Assembly: GCF_003989825.1 (NCBI RefSeq)
Contig: NZ_RZHE01000004.1
Span: 62,001-126,000 of the forward strand
Length of the DNA: 64,000 nucleotides
Origin: Vreelandella populi
GTDB taxonomy: Bacteria > Pseudomonadota > Gammaproteobacteria > Pseudomonadales > Halomonadaceae
Direction: 5' to 3'
The notes below the pieces were generated by a model. The model had not been told where the DNA came from. It ran no database searches and worked only from the letters and a program-made list of their open reading frames with translations. Positions within the stretch are counted from its first letter, which is position 1, and each line of letters opens with the position of its first letter. A program made the position numbers and the translations under genes. Below, in pieces: positions 17,278 to 28,397 of this stretch.

Positions 17278-18558
17278 CTACTGGGCCTGTGGCAATGGCC
17301 GAGCTAGCAGGGCTGCGACTGTAAAAAAGGACCCGGTCACCAAAACACGATCATTGGGAGCCAACAGCGGTGCCAACGCCTCGACACCTGCTTCAGGAGA
17401 ATCAGCACAGCAATGCACGCATCCGCCCTGCGCGGTAATACGCTTGGCAAGCTCATCTGCCTTACGCCCGCGTTCGCCATCAAGCGTGACACACACCCAA
17501 TCCGTAATACGCGGCGCAAGCGCGGCGATCACGCCATCAGCGTCTTTATCGTTTAGCATGCCAATCAGCGCCCACTGACGGCCGCCTTCTGGCGGTGAAG
17601 GCAAACGGTATGCCAGATAAGCCGCGGCATGGGGATTATGCCCTACATCAAGACACCACTGCCCTAGCCACTGCATCCTGCCTGGCAACTGCACTTGCGC
17701 CAGGGCGTTTTGCGTGGCTTTTTGCATTAATGCAAGCCCCGTCATTGCCAATGCTTGAAGCGCTGTCGCTGCATTATCGATAGGAAGGCCAGGGTCTGGA
17801 AGCGCATCTAGAGAAATCGTATCTCCCTCGGAAGTCAAACCATGCCAACACCAGGGTAAATTGCCCTTACTGTCCGCACTATGGTTAAACGCAAGGCCCA
17901 GCCGGTAAACAGGCGCTGCCAACGCAATGGCCGTATCAGCTACGCTGCTGGGCAACGACTGGCTACCCAATATGGCTGGCCGCAAAGGCCGAAAAATACC
18001 TGCCTTTTCAAGCCCGATCTGTGATATATCGGTTCCCAAAAAGCTGGCATGATCCTGAGCTATCGTGGTGACCACGGCCACATCAGCATCAATGATGTTC
18101 ACAGCATCAAGACGCCCGCCCAAGCCGATTTCAAGTACCGCCAAGTCAAGGTTCTCCTGAGCCAGACACCAGAGGGCACACAAGGTGCCTGCCTCAAAAT
18201 AGGTAAGGCTTATCTCGGGCGCTTGCAGGCGCGCCTGTTCAACGCGCTCGAAGCCCTCAACCAAAGGCTGATCCTTGATTTCCTGCCCGTCTATTTTAAC
18301 GCGTTCGTTATAGCGCAACAGATGGGGGGAGGAGTAAGTGCCTACGCGAAGGCCATGACCACGAGCAACAGCATCTGCTATGGCAAGGGTCGACCCCTTG
18401 CCATTGGTGCCGGCGACCACCACCACCTGTTTGGCAATGGGGTTTTCAAACAACCCCATACGCTCAGCAACGCGTGAAACGCGCTCAAGGCCTAGATCAA
18501 TCTCTGCAGGATGCAGGGTTTCTAAATGCTGAAGCCATTCAGTCAAGGATTTAGGCAT
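17278..18558 (-). CDS. folC: FolC, bifunctional dihydrofolate/folylpolyglutamate synthase
   Basis: Mur-ligase family enzyme that adds Glu to dihydropteroate and extends the polyglutamate tail of folates. Seen: EIDLGLERV near the start, P-loop [68 protein letters not shown] and [13 protein letters not shown]. The start at MPKSLTEW overlaps the accD stop by 8 bp; two ATGs 4 and 5 codons further upstream (MMPTA) are possible and have only a weak AAGAG. Both neighbours are conserved in pseudomonads. Confidence 0.94.
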   Translation of the reverse strand: MPKSLTEWLQHLETLHPAEIDLGLERVSRVAERMGLFENPIAKQVVVVAGTNGKGSTLAIADAVARGHGLRVGTYSSPHLLRYNERVKIDGQEIKDQPLVEGFERVEQARLQAPEISLTYFEAGTLCALWCLAQENLDLAVLEIGLGGRLDAVNIIDADVAVVTTIAQDHASFLGTDISQIGLEKAGIFRPLRPAILGSQSLPSSVADTAIALAAPVYRLGLAFNHSADSKGNLPWCWHGLTSEGDTISLDALPDPGLPIDNAATALQALAMTGLALMQKATQNALAQVQLPGRMQWLGQWCLDVGHNPHAAAYLAYRLPSPPEGGRQWALIGMLNDKDADGVIAALAPRITDWVCVTLDGERGRKADELAKRITAQGGCVHCCADSPEAGVEALAPLLAPNDRVLVTGSFFTVAALLARPLPQAQ

Positions 18559-19558
18559 TGCGGTAGGCATCATCGCTCTTGTCGATTGAATCCGTACCGG
18601 CCACATCACGGATAGCGTCAGCATCATTGGTGCTAGCGGCTTCTGCCGCTAGTGGCTCAGCCAGGTCGATATTTTCAACGGCATCATCGGCATTTACTAG
18701 TGAATCATGATGCGTCAGCTTACGTAGTACGCCGCCTACACGCATCCGCATTTCGTGACGATGCACGATCATGTCAACCGTGCCGTGCTCCAACAAAAAC
18801 TCGCTGCGCTGAAAACCTTCCGGCAGCGTCTCACGCACGGTCTGCTCGATTACCCGCGGGCCAGCAAAGCCGATCAGCGCATTAGGTTCGGCAATATTCA
18901 AGTCGCCCAGCATGGCAAGAGAAGCAGAAACCCCACCAAATACAGGGTCGGTCAGCACGGAGATATAAGGTACACCCGCCTGCTTGAGTTTTTCGAGCGC
19001 AGCCGATGTCTTCGCCATCTGCATCAGTGAAAACAGTGCTTCCTGCATACGCGCACCACCTGAAGCGGCAAAGCATACCAGAGGGATGCCTTCATCCAGA
19101 GCAATGGTGGCGGCACGCACAAACTTCTCGCCGACCACAGCACCCATGGAGCCCCCCATGAAGGTAAACTCAAAGGCCACGGCCACGATGGGCAGTCCAT
19201 CCAGCTCACCGCGCATGGCAACCAGGGCGTCTTTTTCGCCAGTATCTTTTTGCGCTGCTGTCAGGCGGTCTTTGTACTTCTTGGAGTCACGAAATTTCAG
19301 ACGGTCAGTGGGTTCAAGCTCCGCTGCAATCTCTTCGCGTCCATTTTTATCCAAGAACCAGTCCAAGCGTTTACGTGCGGTCAATCGCAAGTGATGGTCA
19401 CATTTAGGACATACACTGCTGTGCTTCTCTAACTCAGGAAGATAGAGAACGGCTTCACACTTGGGACATTTGCGCCAGAGGCCATCGGGCACGTTAGCGC
19501 GACGGTCTTTACGCTGGATACGCCCCATGGAGGGCACTATCTTGTCTAACCAGCTCAT
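18551..19558 (-). CDS. accD: AccD, acetyl-CoA carboxylase carboxyltransferase subunit beta
   Basis: Beta subunit of the carboxyltransferase that makes malonyl-CoA. Seen: the N-terminal four-Cys zinc ribbon (CPKC at residues 31-34, CPKC at 50-53), [30 protein letters not shown], the oxyanion motif [40 protein letters not shown] and [12 protein letters not shown]. Start set at MSWLDKIVP by alignment with E. coli AccD; 14 further in-frame codons upstream are ignored. The acidic C-terminal tail (about 50 residues) is longer than the E. coli one. folC overlaps its 3' end. Confidence 0.96.
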   Translation of the reverse strand: MSWLDKIVPSMGRIQRKDRRANVPDGLWRKCPKCEAVLYLPELEKHSSVCPKCDHHLRLTARKRLDWFLDKNGREEIAAELEPTDRLKFRDSKKYKDRLTAAQKDTGEKDALVAMRGELDGLPIVAVAFEFTFMGGSMGAVVGEKFVRAATIALDEGIPLVCFAASGGARMQEALFSLMQMAKTSAALEKLKQAGVPYISVLTDPVFGGVSASLAMLGDLNIAEPNALIGFAGPRVIEQTVRETLPEGFQRSEFLLEHGTVDMIVHRHEMRMRVGGVLRKLTHHDSLVNADDAVENIDLAEPLAAEAASTNDADAIRDVAGTDSIDKSDDAYRNA

Positions 19559-19649
19559 ATCAAAAAGGCTTCCATTTACGTCAATGCCTGGTAACGCCAA
19601 GCTTGATGAGTGTCGTCAATCAATACAGTCTAGACGATGAGGGGCAGCG

Positions 19650-20453
19650 TCAGGCGTCCATCGCAGTTCGCATCTCTGCTAGTACGCTGTTCAGCTGGCC
19701 CGCGATAATTTCGGGTGTTTCGGCATGCTCGGCAATACGATTCACTAACGCACTGCCCACAATCACCCCATCGGCCACTTTAGCCACCTCTGCAGCCGTG
19801 ACGCCGTCGCGAATACCGAAGCCAACACAAAGCGGCAAATCAGTCATGTCACGCAGCGGCGCCAGATGTTCGGCAACATCGCTAGCATTAAGCGTTGCCG
19901 CACCGGTGACACCTTTAAGTGAAACGTAATAAAGGTAACCTTCACCGTGGGCGCATATTGTAGCGGCTCGCGCATGAGAAGTGGTAGGCGCGATAAGGAA
20001 AATCGCTGCTAAATTACGTACTTTTAATAGCGGACCGAACTCATCGGCTTCTTCCGGCGGCATATCGACCACCAGAACACCATCTACACCAACCTCAGCG
20101 GCCCTATCGGCGAAGGTTTCATAGCCAAGGCGCTCAATCGGATTCAGATACCCCATCAACACTACCGGTGTAGTGATATCGGCCTGGCGAAACTCAGCCA
20201 CCATATCCAGCAGATCCACCAGACGAGTACCCATCTTAAGCGCTCGCTCACAGGCTTTTTGAATCACCGGACCATCCGCCATGGGATCTGAAAACGGTAC
20301 ACCAAGCTCAATAATATCGGCACCCGCCTCTACCAACGCATGCATGAAGCCAACGGTATACTGGGGTGCCGGGTCGCCTGCGGTAATGTAAGGGATCAGA
20401 GCCTTGCGGCCCTGTTGCTTAAGTTCACTGAAACGCTGATCAATACGGTTCAT
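19650..20453 (-). CDS. trpA: TrpA, tryptophan synthase alpha subunit
   Basis: Cleaves indole-3-glycerol phosphate to indole, which is channelled to TrpB. Seen: [32 protein letters not shown] with the catalytic Glu and Asp, [39 protein letters not shown] and [27 protein letters not shown] (phosphate loop). Start at [12 protein letters not shown], preceded by AAGGG, 22 bp after the trpB stop. The usual trpBA order. Confidence 0.97.
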   Translation of the reverse strand: MNRIDQRFSELKQQGRKALIPYITAGDPAPQYTVGFMHALVEAGADIIELGVPFSDPMADGPVIQKACERALKMGTRLVDLLDMVAEFRQADITTPVVLMGYLNPIERLGYETFADRAAEVGVDGVLVVDMPPEEADEFGPLLKVRNLAAIFLIAPTTSHARAATICAHGEGYLYYVSLKGVTGAATLNASDVAEHLAPLRDMTDLPLCVGFGIRDGVTAAEVAKVADGVIVGSALVNRIAEHAETPEIIAGQLNSVLAEMRTAMDA

Positions 20454-20475
20454 GTCTGCCCTTAAAAAGCTGCCC

Positions 20476-21729
20476 TTAAAATTCGATGCCATCAATTCTG
20501 GCAACCGTCATGATGTCCTTGTCACCCCGCCCTGAAAGATTGACCACGATGTGCTGGTCAGAACGCATGGTGGGAGCCAATACCTTGGCATGAGCCAGGG
20601 CATGGGCGGACTCGAGCGCAGGCATAATGCCCTCCATCTGCGTTAGCTCGCGGAAAGCCTCCAGCACTTCCTTATCGTTTGCGGCCACATAGTTTACCCG
20701 CCCTACGTCTTTCCATAGTGCATGCTCCGGGCCAACGCCTGGGTAATCGAGCCCTGCAGAGATCGAATGCGTATTGGATACCTGCCCCGCTTCATCAGAC
20801 ATCAAGTAGGTGCGATTGCCATGCAGCACGCCCCTTGGGGCGTTAGAGGAAAGCGGTGCGGCATGCCGGCCGGTCTCAACTCCATCGCCGCCCGCTTCAA
20901 CGCCATACATCGCAACGGCATCATCCTCGACGAACGGATAAAACAGCCCGATTGCGTTAGATCCACCGCCGACACAGGCGATCAGCGCATCAGGCAAACG
21001 ACCGATCTGCTCAAGCGACTGACGCCGCGCTTCGCGCCCCACCACCGCATTGAAGTCGCGCACCAGCTGGGGGTATGGGTGCGGGCCTGCCACCGTACCT
21101 ATAATGTAGAAAGTCGTATCAACGTTGGTTACCCAGTCGCGCAGCGCTTCATTCATGGCATCTTTCAAGGTCCGAGTACCCGATTCTACCGGAATGACCC
21201 GTGCGCCCAGCAAGCGCATGCGATAGACATTGAGCTTTTGACGCTGTACGTCTTCAGCGCCCATATACACGTCGCACTCAAGGCCCAGGCGTGCGGCAAC
21301 TGTTGCCGTCGCCACGCCGTGCTGACCTGCACCGGTTTCAGCAATAACCCGCGGTTTGCCTGTTTTCTTGGCCAGAAGTGCCTGACCAATCGTATTGTTT
21401 ACTTTGTGAGCGCCCGTATGGTTTAAGTCTTCACGCTTTAACCAAATCTGTGCGCCGCCCAGAGACTCGGACCAACGCTTGGCATGGTAAAGCGGCGACG
21501 GACGCCCGACATAATGGGCAAGATCGTAATCAAACTCGGCCTGAAAAGTAGGATCGTCGCGCAGACTTAAGTAAGTTTTCTCCAGATCTTCCAACGCATA
21601 GCTTAAGGTTTCGGACACAAACCTACCGCCGTAGGGGCCAAAATGACCGCGGGCATCCGGCATTCGGGTCAGGTCGTTGAACCGGGTTCCAGAAGCAGTT
21701 TCGTGAGCACCAGTTGCTGAGACAGTCAC
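20476..21729 (-). CDS. trpB: TrpB, tryptophan synthase beta subunit
   Basis: PLP enzyme condensing indole with serine. Seen: [34 protein letters not shown] with the PLP Lys at about residue 109, [49 protein letters not shown] and the C-terminal [10 protein letters not shown]. 417 residues, about 20 more than E. coli because of the N-terminus. Starts with GTG, preceded by GTGAGG at good spacing. trpF lies 83 bp upstream on the same strand, trpA directly downstream. Confidence 0.98.
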   Translation of the reverse strand: MTVSATGAHETASGTRFNDLTRMPDARGHFGPYGGRFVSETLSYALEDLEKTYLSLRDDPTFQAEFDYDLAHYVGRPSPLYHAKRWSESLGGAQIWLKREDLNHTGAHKVNNTIGQALLAKKTGKPRVIAETGAGQHGVATATVAARLGLECDVYMGAEDVQRQKLNVYRMRLLGARVIPVESGTRTLKDAMNEALRDWVTNVDTTFYIIGTVAGPHPYPQLVRDFNAVVGREARRQSLEQIGRLPDALIACVGGGSNAIGLFYPFVEDDAVAMYGVEAGGDGVETGRHAAPLSSNAPRGVLHGNRTYLMSDEAGQVSNTHSISAGLDYPGVGPEHALWKDVGRVNYVAANDKEVLEAFRELTQMEGIMPALESAHALAHAKVLAPTMRSDQHIVVNLSGRGDKDIMTVARIDGIEF

Positions 21730-21812
21730 AGAGATACCTCACAGATTGCCAGCGCAGGCAAATATTGAAAAAACGGGGTACGCAGCTGAACAGGGGCAGC
21801 TGCGCGGCGTGC

Positions 21813-22454
21813 TTAACGAGCGTCGGCCAACGCTACTTGATTTGCAAACATAGCCATTTTTTCGGCGTCCTTACAGCCAAACGTACCTTCAATCCCGCCT
21901 GAAACATCAACGGCATAAGGGGTAACCTGATCCACGGCTGACGCAATATTGGCAGCCGTTAGCCCGCCAGCGAGAATAACAGGTTTTGCTAGATCTGCGG
22001 GAATTCTCGACCAATCGAACACCTCGCCAGTGCCACCCGGCACGCCGGGGCGATATGCATCCAGCAGCAGTGCCTGGGCGCCATGATACTGGGTGGCTGC
22101 CTGGTGCAGATCGATGTCATCACGCATTCGCAGCGCCTTCACCCAAGGGCGATCAAACTGAGCACAAAATGCCGCAGACTCATTGCCATGGAACTGAATC
22201 AAATCCAGATGCGGCAGGCAGGCATTTATTAACTCAGCAGGCTGATCAACAAAAAGCCCTACGCGGGTAACAAAAGCAGGTACAGCGCTTGAAAGCGCCA
22301 CTAGCTGGTCATAAGTGATCGCCCGAGCGCTTTTGGGCCACATCACAAAGCCCAGCGCATCAGCACCCAGCATGACCGCGCGCTCAATATCTTCAGCCCG
22401 GGTCAGGCCACAGAACTTGATACGCGTCCGCTTTTGCCTGCCAATATGATTCAT
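21813..22454 (-). CDS. trpF: TrpF, phosphoribosylanthranilate isomerase
   Basis: TIM-barrel isomerase of tryptophan synthesis. Seen: RIKFCGLTRAEDIERAV with the catalytic Cys, LGFVMWPKSARAI, RVGLFVDQP, LIQFHGNES, LLLDAYRPGVPGGTGEVFDW with the catalytic Asp, VILAGGLTAANI and AVDVSGGIEGTFGCKD. Its ATG overlaps the truA stop as ATGA. In pseudomonads trpF sits in the same place, but there accD follows directly; here trpBA is in between. Confidence 0.97.
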   Translation of the reverse strand: MNHIGRQKRTRIKFCGLTRAEDIERAVMLGADALGFVMWPKSARAITYDQLVALSSAVPAFVTRVGLFVDQPAELINACLPHLDLIQFHGNESAAFCAQFDRPWVKALRMRDDIDLHQAATQYHGAQALLLDAYRPGVPGGTGEVFDWSRIPADLAKPVILAGGLTAANIASAVDQVTPYAVDVSGGIEGTFGCKDAEKMAMFANQVALADAR

Positions 22455-23386
22455 GAAATCTCCTGCGCTCGATCTGACGCTTTTTTAGCGAAGGTAAGCT
22501 TACGCCGCGCAGCCACCCGTGGGCTGTCAGGAAGCACTCGTTCGCCCGTCCACTCGCCGGTAAAAGCGAGCAAATTAGGTCCTAACGGCTCTTTAGGCAG
22601 ATCAAAGCGCTCATCATAGAGCGAATCGACAAAATGCAGCCCACTAGCGGAAGCCGTTACATCTCCAAGCTTACGATTCCTAAGTGCCAGCAATCGTTCA
22701 ATATAGCCTTCATCCTGAGCACCACGCCCCACGCTTATCAGCGCCCCCGCGATATTGCGAATCATATGGTGCAAAAACGCATTGCCCTGAATATCAATCA
22801 TCACTAGCGGGCCGTAGCGCCTCACATCCACAAAATGCATCTGTCGCCACGGTGTCTTTGATTGACAGCCCGCCGCGCGAAAGCTTGAAAAATCGTGCTC
22901 ACCTACCAACGCCTGGGCAGCACGATGCATGGCATCAGCATCCAGCGGGTCCCGGCACCATGTAACGTTATTGCGCTCAAGCACAGGTCGACTAATCTGG
23001 TTGAGCACCAAATATCGATAGCGTCGGCCTAATGCCCCCAAGCGTGAATGAAAGTCGTCTGATACCGGCTTGATCCAGCGCACTGCCACATCGCGAGGCA
23101 AATTCGTGTTTGCGCCAAAAATCCAGGCTTTTTCAGAACGTTCAGCAGGCGCATCAAAGTGAATGATCTGGCGCGTGGCATGAACACCTGAATCAGTACG
23201 CCCGCTGGCATGGATCTGTACAGGTGCATTGGCTACCTTCGCCAAGGCATCTTCTAAAGCCCCCTGCACGGAAGCGGCATGCTTTAAGCGCTGAAAACCG
23301 CAAAAGCGCGAGCCATCGTATTCAATGCCCATTGCCAAGCGGCCTTTCAGCGGCTGTGTTTCGTCAAAGTGGTAGAACAGGGTCAT
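22451..23386 (-). CDS. truA: TruA, tRNA pseudouridine(38-40) synthase
   Basis: Makes pseudouridine at positions 38-40 of the tRNA anticodon stem-loop. Seen: GIEYDGSRFCGFQRL, SVQGALEDALAKVA, the catalytic ASGRTDSGVHATRQ with its Asp, RRYRYLVLN, GEHDFSSFRAAGCQSKTPWR, GNAFLHHMIRNIAGAL. 311 residues, with a C-terminal basic tail about 40 residues longer than E. coli TruA. Downstream of fimV, as in Pseudomonas. Start at MTLFYHF; a downstream Met at MGIEYDG is less likely. Confidence 0.96.
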   Translation of the reverse strand: MTLFYHFDETQPLKGRLAMGIEYDGSRFCGFQRLKHAASVQGALEDALAKVANAPVQIHASGRTDSGVHATRQIIHFDAPAERSEKAWIFGANTNLPRDVAVRWIKPVSDDFHSRLGALGRRYRYLVLNQISRPVLERNNVTWCRDPLDADAMHRAAQALVGEHDFSSFRAAGCQSKTPWRQMHFVDVRRYGPLVMIDIQGNAFLHHMIRNIAGALISVGRGAQDEGYIERLLALRNRKLGDVTASASGLHFVDSLYDERFDLPKEPLGPNLLAFTGEWTGERVLPDSPRVAARRKLTFAKKASDRAQEIS

Positions 23387-23414
23387 TAAGCCACATCGTT
23401 AAGAGTTCGAAAGG

Positions 23415-25136
23415 TTAACTATTATCCCGGCCCGGAGGCTTGAATGCTACCTCTTCAATTTGCCACTGAACTTGCTGCGTTTTGTTTGGCGTATTACCCC
23501 CTATAGAGGGCGCCGACGGTGTTGAACTCGCATGTACAAAACCGGATGAATCAACTGCATCATTAACTTCTAAGCGATAGCCGGTTAAAGGTACATCATG
23601 ATTGACGGGCTGGTTTTTCGATACCAAAGGTTCAAGGCGCTGCTCTGCCAACCCGGCTGCCTGACTTCGGGAAAAATCAGCGCTTTCTGTAGGCTGCTGT
23701 ATATCGGCATCACCTGAGGCCATTTCATGGTCAGCATGTTTCCCAACAGGCGTTGCCTGACTGGTAAAAGAGTAACGCACATTTGTTTTGCTCTTACAAA
23801 ATAACGGTATATTCGGTGATTGGGATTGGAATGCCTGTTGATGAGGCGTTACAGCATCAGGGTTAAAACGAACGGGCTCAGTAAGAGAAGCACCCTCCCA
23901 ATACTGCTTATGATCTTGCTCTTCACCCTCCCGCTGCTTTCGAAGCCATATCAACCCAACCAGAAGAAGTACTAACGCCAGGCTAATCAGCGGCCACTGA
24001 TAGCGCTCCAACCCGGCAGTCAGCAATTCGCTTGAATGTTCGCCGTGCTGGTCAATATGCACCGGCTCGACAGGCAACCCAGCACTTGCGGGCGCTATTG
24101 CGTCAGGTAAGGCAGCCTGATATTCATTCATGCGTTCTCTGAGTGCACCGACACTTTCACGTAGCTCTTCAAGCTCCAGGCGCAGTTGCTCACGCTCCGC
24201 TTGTGCCTGCTGCAAGTTTGCCTGGCTTTCGTTCAGCTGTGCTGCAAGCTCAGTAATGGCACTGCCTTGTTCAGTCCCCTGGGTTGATTGAGGCACGGCC
24301 ATAGGAGCTAACCGGGTTTCGACTTGGTCACTTGCCTCTTCTACATACTGAGAAGCAGGTTGAGCAGTATGATGCTGTCCATGGGCAATCATTGCCTGTA
24401 CAGCCTGAGCGGCATCAGTTTGTGTGGGCCCATCTAACTGTGACACATCAGGCACATTCAGCGTCTGCCCTGCACGCAAGCTATTGATATCATCCGCTGG
24501 AAAAATAGACGGATTTGCCTTCACCAGCGCCAGCATCATTTGCGGCACGCTGATATGGTCAGGCTTACTGCGCTCGGCAATTCGCCATAGCGTATCGCCC
24601 TCCAGCACCTCTACGCTTTTCACTCCATTGACGGTATTTGAATTAACTGACGCAAGCGCACTATTGGATGGCGCTGCGACGTTGGTGCTTACGGCAGCAT
24701 CTTGGCTGATGGTATTGCGCGCATAATCCGGCGGATCAAATAGCAGCGTCACGGGATGTGTTAGCTGGCCCTCCGGGTAATCAATTATTAATAACAGGTC
24801 GAGCCAGGGCGCCGTGATGGGCTGGGACGAGCGCACTATAACCTGACGAACATCCTGCTGCTCCTGCAGTTCGAGATGCACATTATCGATAACGGGCGTC
24901 CACTCTAGCCCTGCAGCGGCGAAAGCTGGCTCCTCGCTGATGGCAACATCAAGCTTATCCAACGAATAAGAATCTGAATCATGCAGAGGTATGGTTGCGG
25001 CTAACGGTGCCTGCAAGGGGGAGGTAACCGAGGCAGGCCCCAATTCAAGGGCTAGGGTACAAAAACTAGCGGCGCCCAGTACAAGCAAGGTGAGCAGTTT
25101 ACAGGCTATATGCAATGGCAAAGTTTTTCTAAACAC
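23415..25136 (-). CDS. fimV: FimV-like LysM protein lacking the C-terminal TPR region
   Basis: Inner-membrane peptidoglycan-binding hub protein; FimV proteins act in polar organisation and type IV pilus assembly. Seen, from a GTG start preceded at a distance by GGGAG: signal peptide (FRKTLPLHIACKLLTLLVLGAA), FimV N-terminal domain ending TLLFDPPDY (about residue 138), LysM (VLEGDTLWRIAERS to LRAGQTLNVPD, about 176-230), coiled coil (about 300-355), one transmembrane helix (ISLALVLLLVGLIWLR) and an unstructured cytoplasmic part. It stops at about 573 residues; the acidic TPR/FimV-C domain of Pseudomonas FimV is absent. The GTG is my best guess; the frame is open 44 codons further up. Confidence 0.85.
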   Translation of the reverse strand: MFRKTLPLHIACKLLTLLVLGAASFCTLALELGPASVTSPLQAPLAATIPLHDSDSYSLDKLDVAISEEPAFAAAGLEWTPVIDNVHLELQEQQDVRQVIVRSSQPITAPWLDLLLIIDYPEGQLTHPVTLLFDPPDYARNTISQDAAVSTNVAAPSNSALASVNSNTVNGVKSVEVLEGDTLWRIAERSKPDHISVPQMMLALVKANPSIFPADDINSLRAGQTLNVPDVSQLDGPTQTDAAQAVQAMIAHGQHHTAQPASQYVEEASDQVETRLAPMAVPQSTQGTEQGSAITELAAQLNESQANLQQAQAEREQLRLELEELRESVGALRERMNEYQAALPDAIAPASAGLPVEPVHIDQHGEHSSELLTAGLERYQWPLISLALVLLLVGLIWLRKQREGEEQDHKQYWEGASLTEPVRFNPDAVTPHQQAFQSQSPNIPLFCKSKTNVRYSFTSQATPVGKHADHEMASGDADIQQPTESADFSRSQAAGLAEQRLEPLVSKNQPVNHDVPLTGYRLEVNDAVDSSGFVHASSTPSAPSIGGNTPNKTQQVQWQIEEVAFKPPGRDNS

Positions 25137-25269
25137 GTTATTGATTAGCTCCCTGCTATGTTGCAACAATGCTTGCCCTCCAAAACCCCAATTATACTTA
25201 AAATATGCATTAGAGGTTAGCGCATACTCTGCTCCATACAGAAAACATGCATGAACAATCGCCCACAAA

Positions 25270-25296
25270 AAACGGGGAGCTTTTAGCTCCCCGTTT
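25270..25296 (-). terminator. Terminator after asd
   Basis: Perfect stem AAACGGGGAGC/GCTCCCCGTTT with a 5-base loop, continued by T residues on the minus strand. Confidence 0.9.
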
Positions 25297-25317
25297 AGAC
25301 CCTCATACCACGCTAGA

Positions 25318-26430
25318 TTATTGCTCGCGCAAAATCTTCAACATGCGCTTGAGCGGTTCAGCAGCACCCCATAAAAGCTGATCGCCTACGCCAAACGCTG
25401 AGAGGTATTCCCCCCCCATATTGAGTTTACGCAAACGACCGATCGGGATATCCAACGTACCGGTGACGGCAGCGGGCGTTAAACCTGCAACCGTAGCCTC
25501 TTTATCGTTGGGAATCACCTTGACCCACTCATTGTGCTGGGCAATGCGCTCTTCAATTTCGTCAAGCGGCACATCCTGCTTCAGCTTGATGGTAAAGGCC
25601 TGGCTGTGTGAACGCATGGCACCGATACGCACGCAAAGACCATCAATCGGTACGGGGTTTTCGCCACGGCCCAAGATTTTGTTGGTCTCAACGAAGCCCT
25701 TCCACTCTTCACGGCTCTGGCCGTTCTCAAGCTTGCTATCGATCCAGGGCAGCAGGCTGCCGGCGAGCGGTGCGGTGAAATTTTCAATCGAGAAGTCATT
25801 GCCACGCATCGCGGCGGTCACTTTATGATCAATTTCCAAAATCGCGCTGGCAGGATCGGCCAGTTCGCTGCTAACGCTATCGCGCAGCTGGCCCATTTGA
25901 TTGAGTAGTTCGCGCATGTGCTTGGCACCCGAACCGGAAGCCGCCTGATAGGTCATGGAGGTCATCCACTCGACCATATTGGCTTCAAACAGGCCGCCTA
26001 GCCCCATTAGCATTAAGCTAACAGTGCAGTTGCCGCCCACAAAGGTCTTGGCGCCCTTGGCAAGCTGCGCATCAATCACCTTGCGGTTAACCGGGTCAAG
26101 TATGATGGTGGCTTCGTCTTCCATACGCAGCGTGCTGGCCGCATCAATCCAGTAACCCTGCCAACCGTTTTTACGTAGATCCGCGTATACCTGCTTGGTG
26201 TAATCGCCGCCCTGGCAAGTCACGATCACGTCCAGTGCTTTTAAGTCGTCAAGGGCAAACGCATCTTTTAACGGAGGTACGTCTACGCCGATGTCGGGGC
26301 CGGGCTGGCCTACTTGGGAGGTGGTAAAAAAGACCGGCTCAATACCGTTAAAATCACCATCTTCCTGCATGCGCTGCATCAGCACAGAACCAACCATGCC
26401 ACGCCATCCCACGAAACCGACTTTCAACAT
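25318..26430 (-). CDS. asd: Asd, aspartate-semialdehyde dehydrogenase
   Basis: NADPH-dependent reduction of aspartyl phosphate; shared step to lysine/diaminopimelate, threonine and methionine. Seen: [18 protein letters not shown] at the N-terminus (NADP fold), [35 protein letters not shown] with the catalytic Cys, [39 protein letters not shown] with the active-site His. 370 residues as in E. coli. Start set at MLKVGFVGW preceded by GGAGG. A TATAAT lies on the minus strand at 26462-26467, about 30 bp before the start, without a good -35. Confidence 0.97.
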   Translation of the reverse strand: MLKVGFVGWRGMVGSVLMQRMQEDGDFNGIEPVFFTTSQVGQPGPDIGVDVPPLKDAFALDDLKALDVIVTCQGGDYTKQVYADLRKNGWQGYWIDAASTLRMEDEATIILDPVNRKVIDAQLAKGAKTFVGGNCTVSLMLMGLGGLFEANMVEWMTSMTYQAASGSGAKHMRELLNQMGQLRDSVSSELADPASAILEIDHKVTAAMRGNDFSIENFTAPLAGSLLPWIDSKLENGQSREEWKGFVETNKILGRGENPVPIDGLCVRIGAMRSHSQAFTIKLKQDVPLDEIEERIAQHNEWVKVIPNDKEATVAGLTPAAVTGTLDIPIGRLRKLNMGGEYLSAFGVGDQLLWGAAEPLKRMLKILREQ

Positions 26431-26559
26431 GTGAAGTCCTCCAGCAAAGAATGAGACCCATATTATACACAAAACTTATAAATGACGTCGGCCACCCCGT
26501 TTGAGTGGCCGAGCCGTCATACTTTTCAGATCAACTAGTTAGCACGCTTTAAAACGCTC

Positions 26560-27639
26560 TTAACATTTTGAAAATGCGGCCAATACAGCATCGCCCATCG
26601 CATCGGTGCCTATGGTCTGCATACCTTCGGAGGCGATATCCGCAGTGCGCAGGCCATCGTCCAGTACGCTGCCCACGGCGGCTTCTATACGTTCTGCCAT
26701 GGCCGTTTCGTTAAGCGAATAGCGCAGCATCATGGCAACAGACAGCATCATGGCCAGCGGGTTGGCAACATTTTGCCCAGCGATATCCGGCGCGCTACCG
26801 TGGCAAGGCTCATACATACCTTGGCCGCTTTCATTCAGCGAGGCCGAAGGCAGCATACCGATGGAGCCGGTGAGCATGGCGGCGGCGTCAGAAAGAATAT
26901 CGCCAAACATATTGCCCGTCACGACGACATCGAACTGTTTCGGCGCACGTACCAGTTGCATCGCGGCGTTATCCACGTACATATGCGAAAGCTCAACGTC
27001 CGGGTACTCCGGCGCCAACCGTTCCATTACCTCGCGCCACAGTATGGTGACTTCCAGCACGTTTGCCTTGTCCACCGAGCAGAGCTTCTTGCCGCGCTTT
27101 TGGGCCATTTCAAACGCTACACGGCCAATACGTTCAATCTCGCTTTCGGAGTAAACGTAGGTATTAAAGCCCACACGCTCACCGTTGCGCTCTTCAATCC
27201 CCCGCGGTTGGCCAAAGTAAATGCCGCCGGTCAGTTCACGCACTATCATGATATCCAGACCTGCCACCAATTCAGGTTTCAGGCTGGAAGCGCTGGCCAA
27301 CTGCGGATAAAGCATGGCCGGGCGCAGGTTACCAAACAGGCCCAGATTCTTGCGCAGGCCCAACAAGCCTTTTTCTGGACGTTTGGAAAGATCTTCGATC
27401 TTGTCCCATTTGGGGCCACCCACCGCGCCAAGCAAAATAGCGCTTGCTGCCTTGGCTTTTTCAAGCGTTTCAGCGGGCAGCGGCTCACCGTGCACATCGT
27501 AGGCCGAGCCGCCGACCAGTGCTTCTTCAACGTCAATATCCAAACCCGCTTCCTGGCAGGCTTTTAACAAGCGCGCGGCCTGAGCCGCGATCTCTGGGCC
27601 AATACCGTCGCCGGGTAACAGAAGCACCTTATGGGTCAT
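26560..27639 (-). CDS. leuB: LeuB, 3-isopropylmalate dehydrogenase
   Basis: NAD-dependent oxidative decarboxylation in leucine synthesis. Seen: [129 protein letters not shown] and [29 protein letters not shown] precedes the ATG. About 110 bp separate it from leuD. Confidence 0.98.
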   Translation of the reverse strand: MTHKVLLLPGDGIGPEIAAQAARLLKACQEAGLDIDVEEALVGGSAYDVHGEPLPAETLEKAKAASAILLGAVGGPKWDKIEDLSKRPEKGLLGLRKNLGLFGNLRPAMLYPQLASASSLKPELVAGLDIMIVRELTGGIYFGQPRGIEERNGERVGFNTYVYSESEIERIGRVAFEMAQKRGKKLCSVDKANVLEVTILWREVMERLAPEYPDVELSHMYVDNAAMQLVRAPKQFDVVVTGNMFGDILSDAAAMLTGSIGMLPSASLNESGQGMYEPCHGSAPDIAGQNVANPLAMMLSVAMMLRYSLNETAMAERIEAAVGSVLDDGLRTADIASEGMQTIGTDAMGDAVLAAFSKC

Positions 27640-27746
27640 GTTAAATCCTTAATATAGAGTCAGCACGGCTTGCCGCCGCTTAGCGCGTTGCAATGCGCGC
27701 TATGTATGTCTTTTTAGCTATTTTAAACGGCTTTTATGTGGCTATA

Positions 27747-28394
27747 TCAGGCAGGCTGACGGAACAGCCAGGGCCGCGCATCTTTGTGTTTCTCCTCAAA
27801 GGCACGGATTGCATCCTCGTCTTGCAGCGTAATGCCGATATCATCCAGGCCATTGAGCAGGCAGTGCTTACGGAACGCGTCCACCTCAAACTCAAGAATT
27901 TCGCCACCCGGCGTGATTACCCGCTGGTTCTCCAAGTCAATATCCAGCTGGTAGCCTTCGTTAGCATCAACGCCAGCAAACAGGCGGTCGACTTCCTCTT
28001 CGCTTAACGTGATCAGCAAGATGCCGTTTTTAAACGCGTTATTGTAAAAAATATCCGCAAAGCTTGGTGCAATGACGACTTTAAAACCGAAGTCTTCCAG
28101 TGCCCAGGGCGCATGTTCACGCGAGCTGCCACAGCCAAAGTTGCGCCGGGCCAGCAACACCTCAGTTCCTTTAAAGCGCGGCTGGTTCAGCACGAAATCA
28201 GGATTCAGCGGGCGATTGGAGCAATCCTGCCCCGGCTGCCCTTCATCTAAATAACGCAACTCATCAAACAAGTTAACGCCAAAGCCCGTTCGCTTGATCG
28301 ATTTCAAGAACTGTTTGGGAATAATTAAATCTGTATCAACATTAGCGCGATCAAGCGGGGCAACCACGCCTTCAAAACGAGTAAACTTTTTCAT
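27747..28394 (-). CDS. leuD: LeuD, 3-isopropylmalate dehydratase small subunit
   Basis: Swivelling-domain subunit of isopropylmalate isomerase, partner of LeuC. Seen: [23 protein letters not shown] (in pieces: [15 protein letters not shown]), [33 protein letters not shown], and RPWL near the C-terminus. 215 residues, usual length. AGGAGG sits just before the ATG and overlaps the last codons of leuC; the intergenic gap is 3 bp, so the pair is translationally linked. Confidence 0.98.
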   Translation of the reverse strand: MKKFTRFEGVVAPLDRANVDTDLIIPKQFLKSIKRTGFGVNLFDELRYLDEGQPGQDCSNRPLNPDFVLNQPRFKGTEVLLARRNFGCGSSREHAPWALEDFGFKVVIAPSFADIFYNNAFKNGILLITLSEEEVDRLFAGVDANEGYQLDIDLENQRVITPGGEILEFEVDAFRKHCLLNGLDDIGITLQDEDAIRAFEEKHKDARPWLFRQPA

Positions 28395-28397
28395 GGC

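Noticed and set aside
20722..21426. 234-codon open frame on the plus strand inside trpB
   Set aside because: It is the antisense shadow of trpB, no ribosome-binding site and no family resemblance.
26488..26512. Hairpin TCGGCCAC/GTGGCCGA between leuB and asd
   Set aside because: Good stem but no T-run after it on the minus strand; could be a weak terminator, not called.
26773..27567. 264-codon open frame antisense to leuB
   Set aside because: Shadow of leuB; low-complexity composition and no start signals.
27681..27702. Hairpin TAGCGCG/CGCGCTA between leuD and leuB
   Set aside because: No T-run and the genes are clearly one operon; may be a processing or pausing site but unsupported.
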